Origin: an uncultured Candidatus Saccharimonas sp.
Lineage (GTDB): Bacteria > Patescibacteriota > Saccharimonadia > Saccharimonadales > AQU-01
Length of the DNA: 32,781 nucleotides
Reading direction: 5' to 3'
Assembly (NCBI GenBank): GCA_943358095.1
Contig: CALRGT010000002.1
Location: forward strand, 1 to 32,781
Shown: positions 1 through 9,333 of the stretch, in pieces
Layout of the letters: each line of letters begins with the position of its first letter
Numbering within the stretch: the first letter of the stretch is position 1
Position numbers and translations under genes: made by a program
The notes under the pieces: model-generated
Seen by the model: the letters and a program-made list of their open reading frames with translations, nothing else
The model's database searches: none
Told to the model about the DNA's origin: nothing

Positions 1-2
1 TA

Positions 3-2147
3 GAGATTCCGGCTCAAACTCTCAAATGCTATGGCGTGATTGATGTTTTTGATCTTGACGCAAATATTTACGGCCAAACTGGTATCACCGCTACCTTATA
101 CGACACCAATGTCGCTGCAAACTCAACTACTACAGTTTCAGCACCGGTTTCAAACAATAACTATCCTTTTGGGTTCCCTGGAATGTTTTATGGAACTGGA
201 GTTTACGGTAATGGCAACAATCAGCACCTTTATTTTCCTAACCCAGCAAACGCGGCCGACAAATATTTGTTCATGCCCGGGCATAAATACAAATTGTTGA
301 TAAGTGGCCTCACTAGAACTAACACGCTTCAGGTATACATGGGTTGGTCTCGCAACAAAGATGGTAGTGGCGGGCCGAATTGTAGCCCTGATCCAGTCTG
401 CAAAATTTTATCGGTATTTAGCATAACTAACACTGTAGACCCGACAGTTATACAGCCAGGTGATAAGATTGGTTTTACTGCTAGTGTCACGAATGCTGAA
501 GGTTATACACTTGGTGTTAATGGCAGTGCTTGGGGAAATGAATACCCTAATCCATTAACTGGTGCGCCTACGACCGATATCGTCAATAGTCTTTTACCGA
601 CCGTACCCACTACTAATTATTTTAGGGCTGGAGTGCCGATTGCAGATAATGATCCTGATCGTTCGACTCAAATAATCACAATAAACGATGCCAACCCAGT
701 CACTATGTCTAGTGGTCCAGGTTCGCCGCTTGGTGCTTTTGTTTTGAAGGCTCCTCTTACGTCACAAACTGGCGTTAGGTTTGATTGGGGACTTGTTATG
801 CCAGATGTTGGATGGCTAGATGTCACCTGTATAGGAACATTTAATGTGGCCGAACCACCAGCTATATTATCCTGTGCCGTCGGTGAAAGTACACCGTCGC
901 CGTCATTTGCTGAAGCTGGATCAATAACTGATATATCTATCGCTCTTCGCAATAGCGGAAAGGGTAGTTTGCAGGGTGCTGTCGTAAGTATGTCGATTTT
1001 CGGCCTACCTTTTAGTGTTGTCAGTTTGGGAGCTATTCCGGCAAATGGGTGGGGGGTTACTTCTTCTATATCGGCCAACTTGCCCCAAGGTTTGAGCTCT
1101 GTGCCTGTGACTTGGAAGGTGGTCGGTAATTTTGCGCCAAGCGGTAACATAACTTGCTTGGGTGCTATATCATTATTCTCCCGACCATACCTTAAGATTT
1201 TTGGAGGTGATGCTCGATCTGGTTCGGAATTTACTAGAACCAATGGTTCGTGTAGTTTGCCGGCAGTTGGTAGGGGTATTTCTGCATGGGGTGAATTAAA
1301 TAGTGATGGTTGGCGCGGCGCATCTGCAGAGTATGCCGTAATCGCCAGCGGAGTAATCAACGGTTTTGCTTCGGCAGGCTTAAGAGCAGCGACACCTACA
1401 GCTGAAAATAATGGGCTGACCTTTGCTAATAGTCCGACAGTCGGCAACTTTGGAGCTTCATCTTGTATGCCAAATTACTGGCAGATGCTCCACAGCGATA
1501 CTCCAGTGTCAGGACAGATTGAATGGCCAACAAACGCTCCGAACTGCAATTTAATCTGGCCAGCCGCTCAAAGGTTCGACATGTCATCTCCGGGCTGCTG
1601 GTGGTTTAATCCTGGTGTTTTGCCGGCTGGTACTAGACAGACAAATTTTGTAGATGGTGACATGGCAATAGGCGGCAACATAAGTTACGCCCAAAACTGG
1701 ACAACTGTTGACGATATACCGAATATTACTTATGTAGTTTGTGGCAATATTTATATCGACAAATCAGTAGATACGATATCTGGTTGGTATATTGCCATGC
1801 CACGAAATTACTGTTCTAGTAACGGTGAGGGTGATGATAAAGGTGGTAAAATCTACACCTGCACCAATACGTTCTTAGCCGTACCAAAAGATGCTGGATA
1901 TTATGATAAATGCAAGACGCCGCTCACTATTTATGGCAGCCTAACCGCACGAACCATTAAGTTCCAACGCACAACTGGTAGTCTTCGCGCAGGCAGTATT
2001 CGAGAGTCGATTAATTCGACTAATATTGCTGAAAAATTTATATCCGATCCTTCTTCATGGATTGTCTCGCCAGTACAGCGCCAAGTCAATATTAGTACTA
2101 GCTCAACCAAATTGGACGGTATAGGCGGTTTGCCGCCAGTTCTTTAG
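3..2147 (+). CDS. Large secreted/surface protein, 5' end outside window
   Basis: The frame is open from base 3, so the start codon and any signal peptide lie before the window; a GTG at 36 is only an internal candidate start. The visible 715 codons are rich in Ser, Thr, Asn and Gly with scattered Cys, as expected of an extracellular beta-rich protein. Two regions look like immunoglobulin-type beta domains (about residues 130-270 and 280-390 from the window edge). The last third has a Cys-containing segment around the motifs VVCGNIYIDKSV, GGKIYTCTN and CKTPLTIYGSLTA, ending in SLRAGSIRES. It ends 51 nt before pilM, directly upstream of the pilus operon. A pilus-associated adhesin or tip protein is a reasonable guess from position only. 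I do not recognise a named family. Confidence 0.85.
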   Translation, partial: EIPAQTLKCYGVIDVFDLDANIYGQTGITATLYDTNVAANSTTTVSAPVSNNNYPFGFPGMFYGTGVYGNGNNQHLYFPNPANAADKYLFMPGHKYKLLISGLTRTNTLQVYMGWSRNKDGSGGPNCSPDPVCKILSVFSITNTVDPTVIQPGDKIGFTASVTNAEGYTLGVNGSAWGNEYPNPLTGAPTTDIVNSLLPTVPTTNYFRAGVPIADNDPDRSTQIITINDANPVTMSSGPGSPLGAFVLKAPLTSQTGVRFDWGLVMPDVGWLDVTCIGTFNVAEPPAILSCAVGESTPSPSFAEAGSITDISIALRNSGKGSLQGAVVSMSIFGLPFSVVSLGAIPANGWGVTSSISANLPQGLSSVPVTWKVVGNFAPSGNITCLGAISLFSRPYLKIFGGDARSGSEFTRTNGSCSLPAVGRGISAWGELNSDGWRGASAEYAVIASGVINGFASAGLRAATPTAENNGLTFANSPTVGNFGASSCMPNYWQMLHSDTPVSGQIEWPTNAPNCNLIWPAAQRFDMSSPGCWWFNPGVLPAGTRQTNFVDGDMAIGGNISYAQNWTTVDDIPNITYVVCGNIYIDKSVDTISGWYIAMPRNYCSSNGEGDDKGGKIYTCTNTFLAVPKDAGYYDKCKTPLTIYGSLTARTIKFQRTTGSLRAGSIRESINSTNIAEKFISDPSSWIVSPVQRQVNISTSSTKLDGIGGLPPVL

Positions 2148-2183
2148 CCTCCTTGATATTGCGTTTATCAGTAGTGCTTATGG

Positions 2184-2189
2184 TATAAT
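2184..2189 (+). promoter_or_regulatory. -10 box of the pilM operon
   Basis: TATAAT preceded by TGG, an extended -10. It ends 9 nt before the pilM ATG and no Shine-Dalgarno sequence lies between, so the message probably starts at or within a few bases of the AUG. It sits in the only gap (51 nt) between the surface protein and pilM, so the coupled pilM-to-pilC run probably starts here. Confidence 0.7.
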
Positions 2190-2198
2190 CGATGTAAT

Positions 2199-3242
2199 AT
2201 GAGCATCTTGAGTGGGGTATCAGAATTCTTTGGTCTTGACATCGGTACGACCGCTATTCGTCTGGTTCAGCTAAAAGGCAATGGACCCGTCAAACATTTG
2301 GCTAAATATGGCTATATACCTCTTGATAGTCGGCTGGCGATGAGCGACTCCAAGCCTGATCAATTAAAAGTAATACAAGCTGTACATGAATTGTTGGGAC
2401 AGGCAAGGATCACTACTAAAAACGCGGTAGTCGGAATACCTTCTCAGCGTGTTTTTACGACTGTCGTTGACGTCGATCGATTATCGCCTAAAGAGCTTGC
2501 TAAATCCATCAAATATCAGGCCGATTCTTTGATTCCAACACCACTTGCGCAGTCCAAGCTGGATTGGGCATTACTGGGTGATTCTCCGAAAGATAAAGCA
2601 AAAGTTGAGATTTTGTTGTCGAGCGTTCCAAATGATTTTATTGAGCAAAGACTAGATCTGCTAGAGGCGAGTGGGTTAAACGTTATAGCATTTGAGCCAG
2701 ATAATCTTGCATTGGCGCGAGCATTAATACCAGCTGGCGCGACTGGTCCACAGATGGTTATCGATATCGGCAACAAAACAACCGATATCGTTATTAGTGT
2801 GCAAGGTGGGCCAAGATTGACTAGATCGATACCTACTGGGGCTGAAGCAATGGTGCGTACCGCAGCCCAAACTCTTAATATTGATGATAAACAGGCTCAG
2901 CAATTCGTCTTCAAATTTGGCCTAAATAAAGACAAGCTAGAGGGTCAGGTCTATAACGCAGTTATCGGTACTATTGATATTCTAGTAACAGAGATTGAAA
3001 AATCTATAAAGTTCTTTGTGACTCGATACGGAGAATCGGCTAAGATTGAAAGAATTATTGTTACTGGTGCTGCATCTGTTCTGCCAGAGTTTCCTCTATT
3101 TATTGCCAATAAGTTTGGTATCAGTGCCGAAATAGGCAACTCTTGGCGTAATGTAGCATTCCCAGCAGATAGGCAGAATGAACTTCTGGCGGTGTCTAAC
3201 CATTTTGGTGTAGCTGCTGGCCTAGCGGAGCGAATAGAATGA
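2199..3242 (+). CDS. pilM: Type IV pilus inner-membrane platform ATPase-fold protein PilM
   Basis: Actin-like cytoplasmic protein that binds the N-terminus of PilN and links the PilN/PilO platform to the motor. Visible actin-fold motifs are FGLDIGTTAIRLVQLKG near the N-terminus (phosphate 1), VIDIGNKTTDIVI at about 187-199 (phosphate 2) and IIVTGAASVLPEF at about 285-297 (adenosine motif). The length of 347 aa is normal for PilM. The start is the ATG just after an extended -10 box. The stop overlaps the pilN start as ATGA, typical of translational coupling. Order pilM-pilN-pilO is the standard order, so the identification is firm. Confidence 0.95.
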   Translation: MSILSGVSEFFGLDIGTTAIRLVQLKGNGPVKHLAKYGYIPLDSRLAMSDSKPDQLKVIQAVHELLGQARITTKNAVVGIPSQRVFTTVVDVDRLSPKELAKSIKYQADSLIPTPLAQSKLDWALLGDSPKDKAKVEILLSSVPNDFIEQRLDLLEASGLNVIAFEPDNLALARALIPAGATGPQMVIDIGNKTTDIVISVQGGPRLTRSIPTGAEAMVRTAAQTLNIDDKQAQQFVFKFGLNKDKLEGQVYNAVIGTIDILVTEIEKSIKFFVTRYGESAKIERIIVTGAASVLPEFPLFIANKFGISAEIGNSWRNVAFPADRQNELLAVSNHFGVAAGLAERIE

Positions 3243-3922
3243 TACAGTTTAACTTATTGCCTGACGTAAAGCTGGCCTTCATAAAGGCTCGTCGATTTAA
3301 GAGGTTGGTAATAATCGTAACTTCTATGGTTAGCGCCTTATCGATGACGGCGGTTATATTTTTATTTGTTTTCGTCAATGTCGCTCAGAAGAAACACATT
3401 AGTGATATCAATAAAAACATTCAATCAAACGACAAGAAGTTATCTGCCGTGAATGATCTAGACAAGATTTTGACCATACAGAATCAACTAAATAGCTTAA
3501 CGGCTCTTCACGATCAGAAGCCAGAAACCGCCAAACTTTTTGGTTACATAAATCAAATTACTCCTGCACAGGTTTCTCTTTCAAATTTGCAGATTAATTT
3601 CACCACTAAGGTATTAAAAATTTCTGGAGACGCTGACACGCTTAGTACAGTCAATAAATTTGTCGATACTTTAAAATTCACAACTTTCCGCATAGCCAAC
3701 CAGACTATCGATAATCACGTTTTTTCATCTACTGTTTTATCGAATTTCGCCAAAGATGAAAAGAAAAGCACATACACTATCGAAACTGTATTTGATGCTC
3801 GTATATTTGACAGTAATATTAGTCTACTTTGGTCGGTACCTAATATTATTAGCACTCGTAGCGAAACCGAGAAGCCCGCGGCTTTGTTCCAGCAATCTGA
3901 GAGCATAAAGGCTAAACCATGA
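3239..3922 (+). CDS. pilN: Type IV pilus assembly protein PilN
   Basis: Bitopic membrane protein of the pilus alignment complex. It starts with the INLLP-like PilM-binding motif (IQFNLLPDVK), followed by a basic stretch and one transmembrane helix at about residues 23-50, then a coiled-coil region (about 52-95) and a small alpha/beta ferredoxin-like domain. The 227 aa length is slightly above the usual 180-210. It overlaps pilM and pilO by 4 nt each, so the three are probably made in fixed ratio. The call rests on the N-terminal motif, topology and position more than on overall sequence. Confidence 0.88.
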   Translation: MIQFNLLPDVKLAFIKARRFKRLVIIVTSMVSALSMTAVIFLFVFVNVAQKKHISDINKNIQSNDKKLSAVNDLDKILTIQNQLNSLTALHDQKPETAKLFGYINQITPAQVSLSNLQINFTTKVLKISGDADTLSTVNKFVDTLKFTTFRIANQTIDNHVFSSTVLSNFAKDEKKSTYTIETVFDARIFDSNISLLWSVPNIISTRSETEKPAALFQQSESIKAKP

Positions 3923-4587
3923 AATTTTCTACAAAGAGACTATTGATAGTCAAAGCTAACACTCAGGTTACTGTTATGATAGCCGTCGCTACTGCTATAA
4001 CAATGTTTTCGCTGGTAGCTTCCCGAGCCTTGCTTAATCAGCAAGCATACCAGGGCAGAGTGATAGACCGAAAAACAAAATCCCTTAATCAACTCAAGAG
4101 TAATGTCGCTGCAGTTAGTAAGCTTCAAGCTGCCTACCTGGAATTCCAAAATAGTGCTAAGAACACTATTGGTGGTGATAGTGTTGGGACCAAAGACAGA
4201 GACGGCGATAACACAAAGATTATTCTTGACGCCTTGCCAAGTAAATACGATTTTCCAGCACTAACTTCGAGTATAGAAAAGATCTTCGCATTAGTGCCTA
4301 CCACAAAACTGGAGTCCATTACAGGGTCAGACGATGAATTGAATCAGCTGAAGACTCCAGCAAGTCCTAGTCTGTCATCAGTAGCTATTCCGTTCCAAAT
4401 ATCTTACAGCGGAAGCTATCTTGCGATCCAAAGTCTATTAGCTACGCTTCAGAGTTCAATTCGACCAATGCAAGTTAATTCAATTGAATTTTCGGGAAGA
4501 GACAGTGCTATGAAGGTTAAGATAACTGCTCAAACCTATTATCAGCCAGAGAAGGTACGTAGTCTAAAAACTGAGGTAATTAAATGA
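3919..4587 (+). CDS. pilO: Type IV pilus assembly protein PilO-like
   Basis: Single N-terminal transmembrane helix (about 18-38) after a short basic tail, a coiled-coil (about 45-75) and a periplasm/exterior-side domain; 222 aa, normal for PilO, which dimerises with PilN. The third quarter contains a Ser/Pro-rich linker (TPASPSLSSVAIPF) followed by a beta segment (FQISYSGSYLAIQSLLATL) that matches the conserved PilO pattern of a strand followed by a helix. It begins on the ATGA overlap with pilN and ends on a 4-nt overlap with the next gene. Confidence 0.85.
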   Translation: MKFSTKRLLIVKANTQVTVMIAVATAITMFSLVASRALLNQQAYQGRVIDRKTKSLNQLKSNVAAVSKLQAAYLEFQNSAKNTIGGDSVGTKDRDGDNTKIILDALPSKYDFPALTSSIEKIFALVPTTKLESITGSDDELNQLKTPASPSLSSVAIPFQISYSGSYLAIQSLLATLQSSIRPMQVNSIEFSGRDSAMKVKITAQTYYQPEKVRSLKTEVIK

Positions 4588-4832
4588 AACAAAAAGACAT
4601 AATTATTATTGCAGTTATTGCAATTTTGGCAGGCGCTGGATCGCTAGTATTTTCTAATCTAGTAATATCATCGCCGAAGAATAGGCAAGATAAGGTGGAA
4701 ATTGTTGAGGCTATGAGTTCTATTTTTAAGCAACCCGACCCTAGATATTTTAATGCCGAATCAGTTAATCCTACTAAAATTATACGTATTGGCGACAGCA
4801 CTAACCCTAAGCCTTTTAACGGTACTAATTAA
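4584..4832 (+). CDS. Small single-pass membrane protein in the PilP position
   Basis: 82 aa with one N-terminal hydrophobic helix (about 5-28: IIIIAVIAILAGAGSLVFSN) and a polar exterior tail rich in Pro, Asn and Asp. It overlaps pilO by 4 nt (ATGA), so it is translated with the pilN/pilO set. PilP follows PilO in diderm bacteria, but this protein is far shorter, shows no lipobox and no HM-like domain, and no pilQ is present. It is better described as a pilus-operon membrane peptide of unknown function than as PilP. Confidence 0.75.
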   Translation: MKQKDIIIIAVIAILAGAGSLVFSNLVISSPKNRQDKVEIVEAMSSIFKQPDPRYFNAESVNPTKIIRIGDSTNPKPFNGTN

Positions 4833-4917
4833 CTTTAATTTGTATGCAATGTATAAACATTCAGACATTAGTAAGCAACAAACATCTAGCCAGTAACTCA
4901 TTTACGAGTAGGCAGAG

Positions 4918-6714
4918 ATGAGTGTTTTGTCGGCGGTTATTCAGAAACAAGTCGAAGATAAGCTAGTCAGCAACGGCATTATTACTGCCAGCCAATTAAC
5001 AGAGCTTAAGATGCGCGCACAACAAATCAAGACGCCAGTTTTTAGCGTCATGACTGTCGACGGAAAGGTTACTAATGAAGTATTAACCAGAACCATAGCA
5101 GAGGTTACGAATGTGCCTTATGTGAATCTGACAAAAGCCATAGTTAATCCTTCTATTTTGGCGCTTTTGCCAGAGGACATAGCAGAGCGTTACATGTCCG
5201 TGCCTTTAGGTGAGATGCAGAACAGACTAGTGGTTGCCATGCTAGATGCAGACAATGTGCAGGCTGTTGATTTTTTGTCGAATAAAATTGGTCGACCGCT
5301 GAAAGTCTATGCAGCGAGCGAAGAAGGTGTCCGTAATGTTTTGCAGCAGTATAAAAAGGATCTAAACAACGATGTCATGGGGGCATTAGATGGCCCAGTT
5401 AAGCAGGTAGAAAACGAAGAAGCAGTAGATAGCTCACAATTAAAAACTAAAAATATAAAAACTATCGTTCAGGATTCGCCAATTAGTAAGGCTTTGTCTG
5501 CGATTCTTGAGTTTGCCGCAAAAAATCGAGCCAGCGATATACACATCGAACCGCTCGAAAAGGAATTAAAAATTCGGGCTAGGATTGATGGAGTATTAAG
5601 AGAGATTATGAAATTGCCTAAGTCAACAGAGCCGCCGCTTGTATCCAGAATTAAGATTTTATCTAATTTAAAAATCGATGAACATCGAATACCTCAAGAT
5701 GGCCAGTTTAGCATCAAAACCGGCGGCAAAGATATCGATTTACGTATCGCCATTTCTCCTGTAGTTTGGGGAGAGCAGGTAGTCATCCGTTTGCTGGATA
5801 AGAGCGGTACAAATCTTCGTCTTGAAGAAATGGGTTATCATGGCAGAGCACTTAGAACTATTAGGGAAGGGCTAAAGCAAACTAGCGGTATGATTCTGAC
5901 TAGTGGTCCAACCGGATCGGGCAAGTCTACTTCGTTATATGCCTTAATCCAGGAAATAAAAAATGACGGTATAAATATAGTTACCCTAGAAGATCCTGTC
6001 GAATATAAGATGGAGGGCATAAATCAAATCCAAGTTAATAGTGAGGTTGGACTAACTTTTTCCTCAGGTTTACGCTCAATTCTGCGCCAAGATCCTAATG
6101 TAATAATGGTGGGTGAAATCCGTGACAAAGAGACTGCTACTTTGGCTGTTCAGGCCGCGCTAACAGGTCACCTTGTTTTCTCCACTCTTCACACCAACTC
6201 GGCTGCCGGCATTTTGCCTCGTTTGCTAGATATGGGCATAGAGCCGTTTTTGATAGCAAGTACAGTACGCACTATTATTGGTCAAAGACTAGTGCGTCGG
6301 ATTAGCGATAGCAAAAACCCTTACTTGTCAGATAAACTAGAATCAGAGGCTGTAAGAACAGCAATTGGCGACTTGTTGCCGGAAAATGAATCGGTCAAAG
6401 CTGAAGTAGCGGCCGATCTTGGCTACGAAAACTTGCCACTTAAGGGTGATAACGCTTATACTTTATATAAGGGCAAGGATAGTCCAGAGACGCCTGGTGG
6501 CTATAAGGGGCGAATGGGTCTGTACGAAGTTTTCGAAGTAACCGAAAGCATTCAGGATTTGATCTTAAAAAGATCAACCAGTACAGAAATTCAGAAAGCC
6601 GCAGAAGCTGAGCAGGGAATGGTGACTATGCGTCAAGACGGTGTCTTGAAGGCTCTAGCAGGCTATACGACGTTGGCAGAAGTCAATCGAGTAGCAGGAT
6701 CAGAGTTTAATTAA
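4918..6714 (+). CDS. pilB: Type IV pilus extension ATPase PilB
   Basis: Hexameric motor that powers pilin polymerisation. The N-terminal part (about 1-150) is a GspE/MshEN-like domain; the C-terminal part is the secretion ATPase. Visible motifs are Walker A GPTGSGKST at about 330-338, the Asp box around TLEDPVEYKMEGINQIQ, Walker B VIMVGEIRD and the His box HLVFSTLHTNSA. 598 aa is normal. The region after RLVRRISDS, where many PilB/GspE proteins have a CxxC...CxxC zinc motif, has no cysteines. A GAGTAGGCAGAG purine-rich stretch precedes the ATG. The 85-nt gap before it contains only a weak ACTC/GAGT hairpin. Confidence 0.96.
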   Translation: MSVLSAVIQKQVEDKLVSNGIITASQLTELKMRAQQIKTPVFSVMTVDGKVTNEVLTRTIAEVTNVPYVNLTKAIVNPSILALLPEDIAERYMSVPLGEMQNRLVVAMLDADNVQAVDFLSNKIGRPLKVYAASEEGVRNVLQQYKKDLNNDVMGALDGPVKQVENEEAVDSSQLKTKNIKTIVQDSPISKALSAILEFAAKNRASDIHIEPLEKELKIRARIDGVLREIMKLPKSTEPPLVSRIKILSNLKIDEHRIPQDGQFSIKTGGKDIDLRIAISPVVWGEQVVIRLLDKSGTNLRLEEMGYHGRALRTIREGLKQTSGMILTSGPTGSGKSTSLYALIQEIKNDGINIVTLEDPVEYKMEGINQIQVNSEVGLTFSSGLRSILRQDPNVIMVGEIRDKETATLAVQAALTGHLVFSTLHTNSAAGILPRLLDMGIEPFLIASTVRTIIGQRLVRRISDSKNPYLSDKLESEAVRTAIGDLLPENESVKAEVAADLGYENLPLKGDNAYTLYKGKDSPETPGGYKGRMGLYEVFEVTESIQDLILKRSTSTEIQKAAEAEQGMVTMRQDGVLKALAGYTTLAEVNRVAGSEFN

Positions 6715-6752
6715 ATGAGAAATTATTTAGTAGTAAATAGAAGGGTGGGGAA

Positions 6753-6857
6753 ATGTCAGAAATAAGCAGAGCGATACATAAAAGGCCTACAAGCTTATTA
6801 AGCGCGAAGTTAGTTCCGGCAGAGCACTCATTGCTGATTAAAGGGTTTAGGGGGTAA
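6753..6857 (+). CDS. Possible 34-aa small protein between pilB and pilT
   Basis: ATG at 6753 is preceded by a strong Shine-Dalgarno-like stretch (AGGGTGGGG, 6742-6750). The frame runs 34 codons to TAA, and its last codons contain the AGGGGGT that serves as the pilT ribosome site. The peptide is basic and polar (starts MSEISRAIHKRP). It fills most of an otherwise empty 148-nt gap inside a tightly packed operon. No family is recognised. It may be a real small protein, or a coupling leader peptide that delivers ribosomes to pilT; it could also be chance. Confidence 0.42.
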   Translation: MSEISRAIHKRPTSLLSAKLVPAEHSLLIKGFRG

Positions 6858-6862
6858 CTATA

Positions 6863-7930
6863 ATGCAAGGACATGTAAAAATTGAAGAGTTGCTAGAAGA
6901 AGTTATCAAAAAGAAGGCTTCTGATCTACATTTACAGGTTGGAGTCGCTCCAATGTTACGCATCGATGGCTCTATCGTGCCCGTACCAAGTGTTGCTCCT
7001 CTTACTGAGGAAACGGTTGAGCTGCTGATTTTCTCCATTTTAGACGAAGACCAGAAACAGATTCTGCTTAAAGATAAAGAGTTTGATTTTAGTTTTGCAT
7101 TTGGTGATCTAGGTAGATTTCGTGTTAATGCTTTTCACGAGCGAGGCAACTTGGCTGCAGCACTTCGTTTGATTCCGAATCAGATCAAAACAATAGAAGA
7201 ACTGGGGCTGCCAGCAATTGTCAGTACTTTTGCAAATTATCCAAGAGGGTTGGTGCTAATTACTGGCCCAACTGGTTCTGGTAAGTCCACCACGCAAGCT
7301 GCGATTATTAATAAGATTAACGAAGAAAGACCGACACATATCTTAACTATCGAAGACCCGATTGAGTTCACACATAAGTCGAAGCGTTCTGTAATTGTTC
7401 AGCGAGAAGTTCACTATGACACTTACTCTTTCTCGGCAGCTCTTCGCTCAGCACTGCGCGAAGATCCAGATGTTGTGCTTATTGGAGAAATGAGAGACCT
7501 TGAGACTATTTCCTCAGCAATCACAATTGCTGAAACTGGCCATCTTGTGCTGACGACTCTGCACACAAACTCAGCTTCACAAAGTATTGACCGCATGGTC
7601 GATGTTTTCCCGCCGCATCAACAACCGCAAATTAGGTCACAGTTGTCTAACATATTAATGGCAATCTGTTCTCAACGACTAATCCCAACTATCGGTGGTG
7701 GACGTACAGTGGCGGCCGAAATATTAGTTGTCACACCGGCAGTTCGCAACATCATCCGAGAAGGTAAGAGCCATCAACTGGAAGCAGTTATTCAGACTGG
7801 GGCCGAGTTTGGCATGCAGTCAATGGACAAAACCTTGATTGGCCTAATACACAGTGGAGCCATTAGTTATGACGATGCTCGCACCTACGCAGTTGATATC
7901 GAGGAGCTCGACCGTTTGATGAGGGCTTAG
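6863..7930 (+). CDS. pilT: Type IV pilus retraction ATPase PilT
   Basis: Motor for pilus retraction and twitching. Visible are the N-terminal PAS-like region with DLHLQVG, the PilT hallmark FRVNAFHERG, Walker A GPTGSGKST at about 135-143, the Asp box TIEDPIEF, Walker B VVLIGEMRD and the His box GHLVLTTLHTNSA. The C-terminus carries a GMQSMDKTL segment, typical of PilT. 355 aa is the usual length. A strong SD (AGGGGG) lies about 10 nt before the ATG, inside the end of the small ORF. Having both PilB and PilT implies a dynamic, retractable pilus. Confidence 0.97.
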   Translation: MQGHVKIEELLEEVIKKKASDLHLQVGVAPMLRIDGSIVPVPSVAPLTEETVELLIFSILDEDQKQILLKDKEFDFSFAFGDLGRFRVNAFHERGNLAAALRLIPNQIKTIEELGLPAIVSTFANYPRGLVLITGPTGSGKSTTQAAIINKINEERPTHILTIEDPIEFTHKSKRSVIVQREVHYDTYSFSAALRSALREDPDVVLIGEMRDLETISSAITIAETGHLVLTTLHTNSASQSIDRMVDVFPPHQQPQIRSQLSNILMAICSQRLIPTIGGGRTVAAEILVVTPAVRNIIREGKSHQLEAVIQTGAEFGMQSMDKTLIGLIHSGAISYDDARTYAVDIEELDRLMRA

Positions 7931-8025
7931 CTTATAACAGAGGTAATTGACCGTATGATAAATATAGATTTAGTAATCATATCACTTCATGAGTCTGTTA
8001 ATAGCGACAGGGCGGCGGAGCTTGT

Positions 8026-9246
8026 ATGTTGACTTATAAGTACACTGCTCACGACCCAGCTACAGGCCAGAAGGTAAAGTCGGAAGTCCAAGCAGATGAT
8101 GAAATGACGGCTGCACGGCTAATATCCAAAGCTGGGTTTTTGCCGCTAGACATAAAAGCGAGTAGTTCTGGTAGCAGTATAGGAGCTGGAAGGTTTAAGA
8201 AGAAAGTTTCGACAAAAGACAGAGTCCTATTCTCTAGACAACTTTCAACACTGATCAACGCAGGATTGCCGTTAGTGCAGAGTCTTTATAGTGTTATTGA
8301 TCAGGCTAGCAGTAAGCCGCTCAAGGCTATAGGTGGCATGGTGATTGCCGACATTGAGGCGGGTATTACCTTGTCTGAGGCCTTAACTAAACACCCTAAA
8401 GTTTTTAATCAGGTATATGTTAGTTTAGTTCAAGCTGGCGAAACTTCGGGCACTCTCGACAAAGCATTAGAACGATTAGCTCTTCAGCAGGAAAAAGATG
8501 CCGAAATCGTACGAAAGGTCAGGGGTGCGCTTATTTATCCAGTAATTGTACTGGTGGTCATGATAGGCGTTTTGTCTTTTATGATAGTAAAAGTATTACC
8601 CCAAGTAGAAGTGCTTTATGACGGGATCAAGGGAGCAAAACTACCGATTTTAACCGTCGTTTTGTTAGCTATATCTCACGCTATTACCAAATATTGGTGG
8701 GCGGTAATTTTGTCTGTTGGTCTAATTGGCTTCTTTACTGGTCGTTGGGCAAGAGGTGTGGTTGGTAAGCGTGTCTTCGATGGTCTGAAAATGCATGCAT
8801 GGCCTTTTGGGCCGCTGTTTATGAAATTATATATGGCTCGTTTTGCTCGTACGGCCACAACACTTGTCTCTAGTGGCGTTCCGCTAATCAAGGTTCTAGA
8901 GATCACTTCTAATGCCATCAATAATGTTCATATTGCCAGCTCTCTTGCTAAGGCTATAGAAAAGGTCCGTGGCGGCAATCCGCTGTCAGAGGCTATAGCC
9001 AATGATAAGAACTTCTTGCCGCTAGTGTCGAGTATGCTCAAAATTGGCGAACAGTCTGGTGCGATAGAGAAAATGTTAGAAAAAACTGCTGAATATTATG
9101 AGAAAGAAGTTGACGACCAGGTCAAGACTATATCAACCATTATTGAGCCAGTGCTGATGGTTGTACTGGGGATTGTGGCTTTTATAGTTGTCGCTGCTGT
9201 GTTGCTTCCAATATATAATTTAGCCGGAAAATCAATTATTCGTTAA
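8026..9246 (+). CDS. pilC: Type IV pilus inner-membrane platform protein PilC
   Basis: GspF-family polytopic protein on which the motor ATPases act. It begins with the conserved YKYTAHDPATG segment and contains two GspF repeats (about 70-190 and 270-395), each opening with a form of F.RQL.TL..AG.PL (here LFSRQLSTLINAGLPLV and FARTATTLVSSGVPLI). Three hydrophobic helices are visible, at about 170-195, 205-235 and 370-398. 406 aa is standard. A purine-rich GGCGGAG lies 5' of the ATG. It closes the motor run, and the next gene has its own promoter. Confidence 0.96.
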   Translation: MLTYKYTAHDPATGQKVKSEVQADDEMTAARLISKAGFLPLDIKASSSGSSIGAGRFKKKVSTKDRVLFSRQLSTLINAGLPLVQSLYSVIDQASSKPLKAIGGMVIADIEAGITLSEALTKHPKVFNQVYVSLVQAGETSGTLDKALERLALQQEKDAEIVRKVRGALIYPVIVLVVMIGVLSFMIVKVLPQVEVLYDGIKGAKLPILTVVLLAISHAITKYWWAVILSVGLIGFFTGRWARGVVGKRVFDGLKMHAWPFGPLFMKLYMARFARTATTLVSSGVPLIKVLEITSNAINNVHIASSLAKAIEKVRGGNPLSEAIANDKNFLPLVSSMLKIGEQSGAIEKMLEKTAEYYEKEVDDQVKTISTIIEPVLMVVLGIVAFIVVAAVLLPIYNLAGKSIIR

Positions 9247-9333
9247 TAAGACGATATACAGGGGTGAGGGGTTCAGCATCAAAATCGCTTATTTAAAAAT
9301 AATAAATAATTAACACATGTGGATAAATTGCTA

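Noticed and set aside
668-1447. A 259-codon minus-strand frame
   Set aside because: It is wholly inside the large surface-protein gene on the other strand, whose composition and continuity are convincing; the antisense frame has no start signals.
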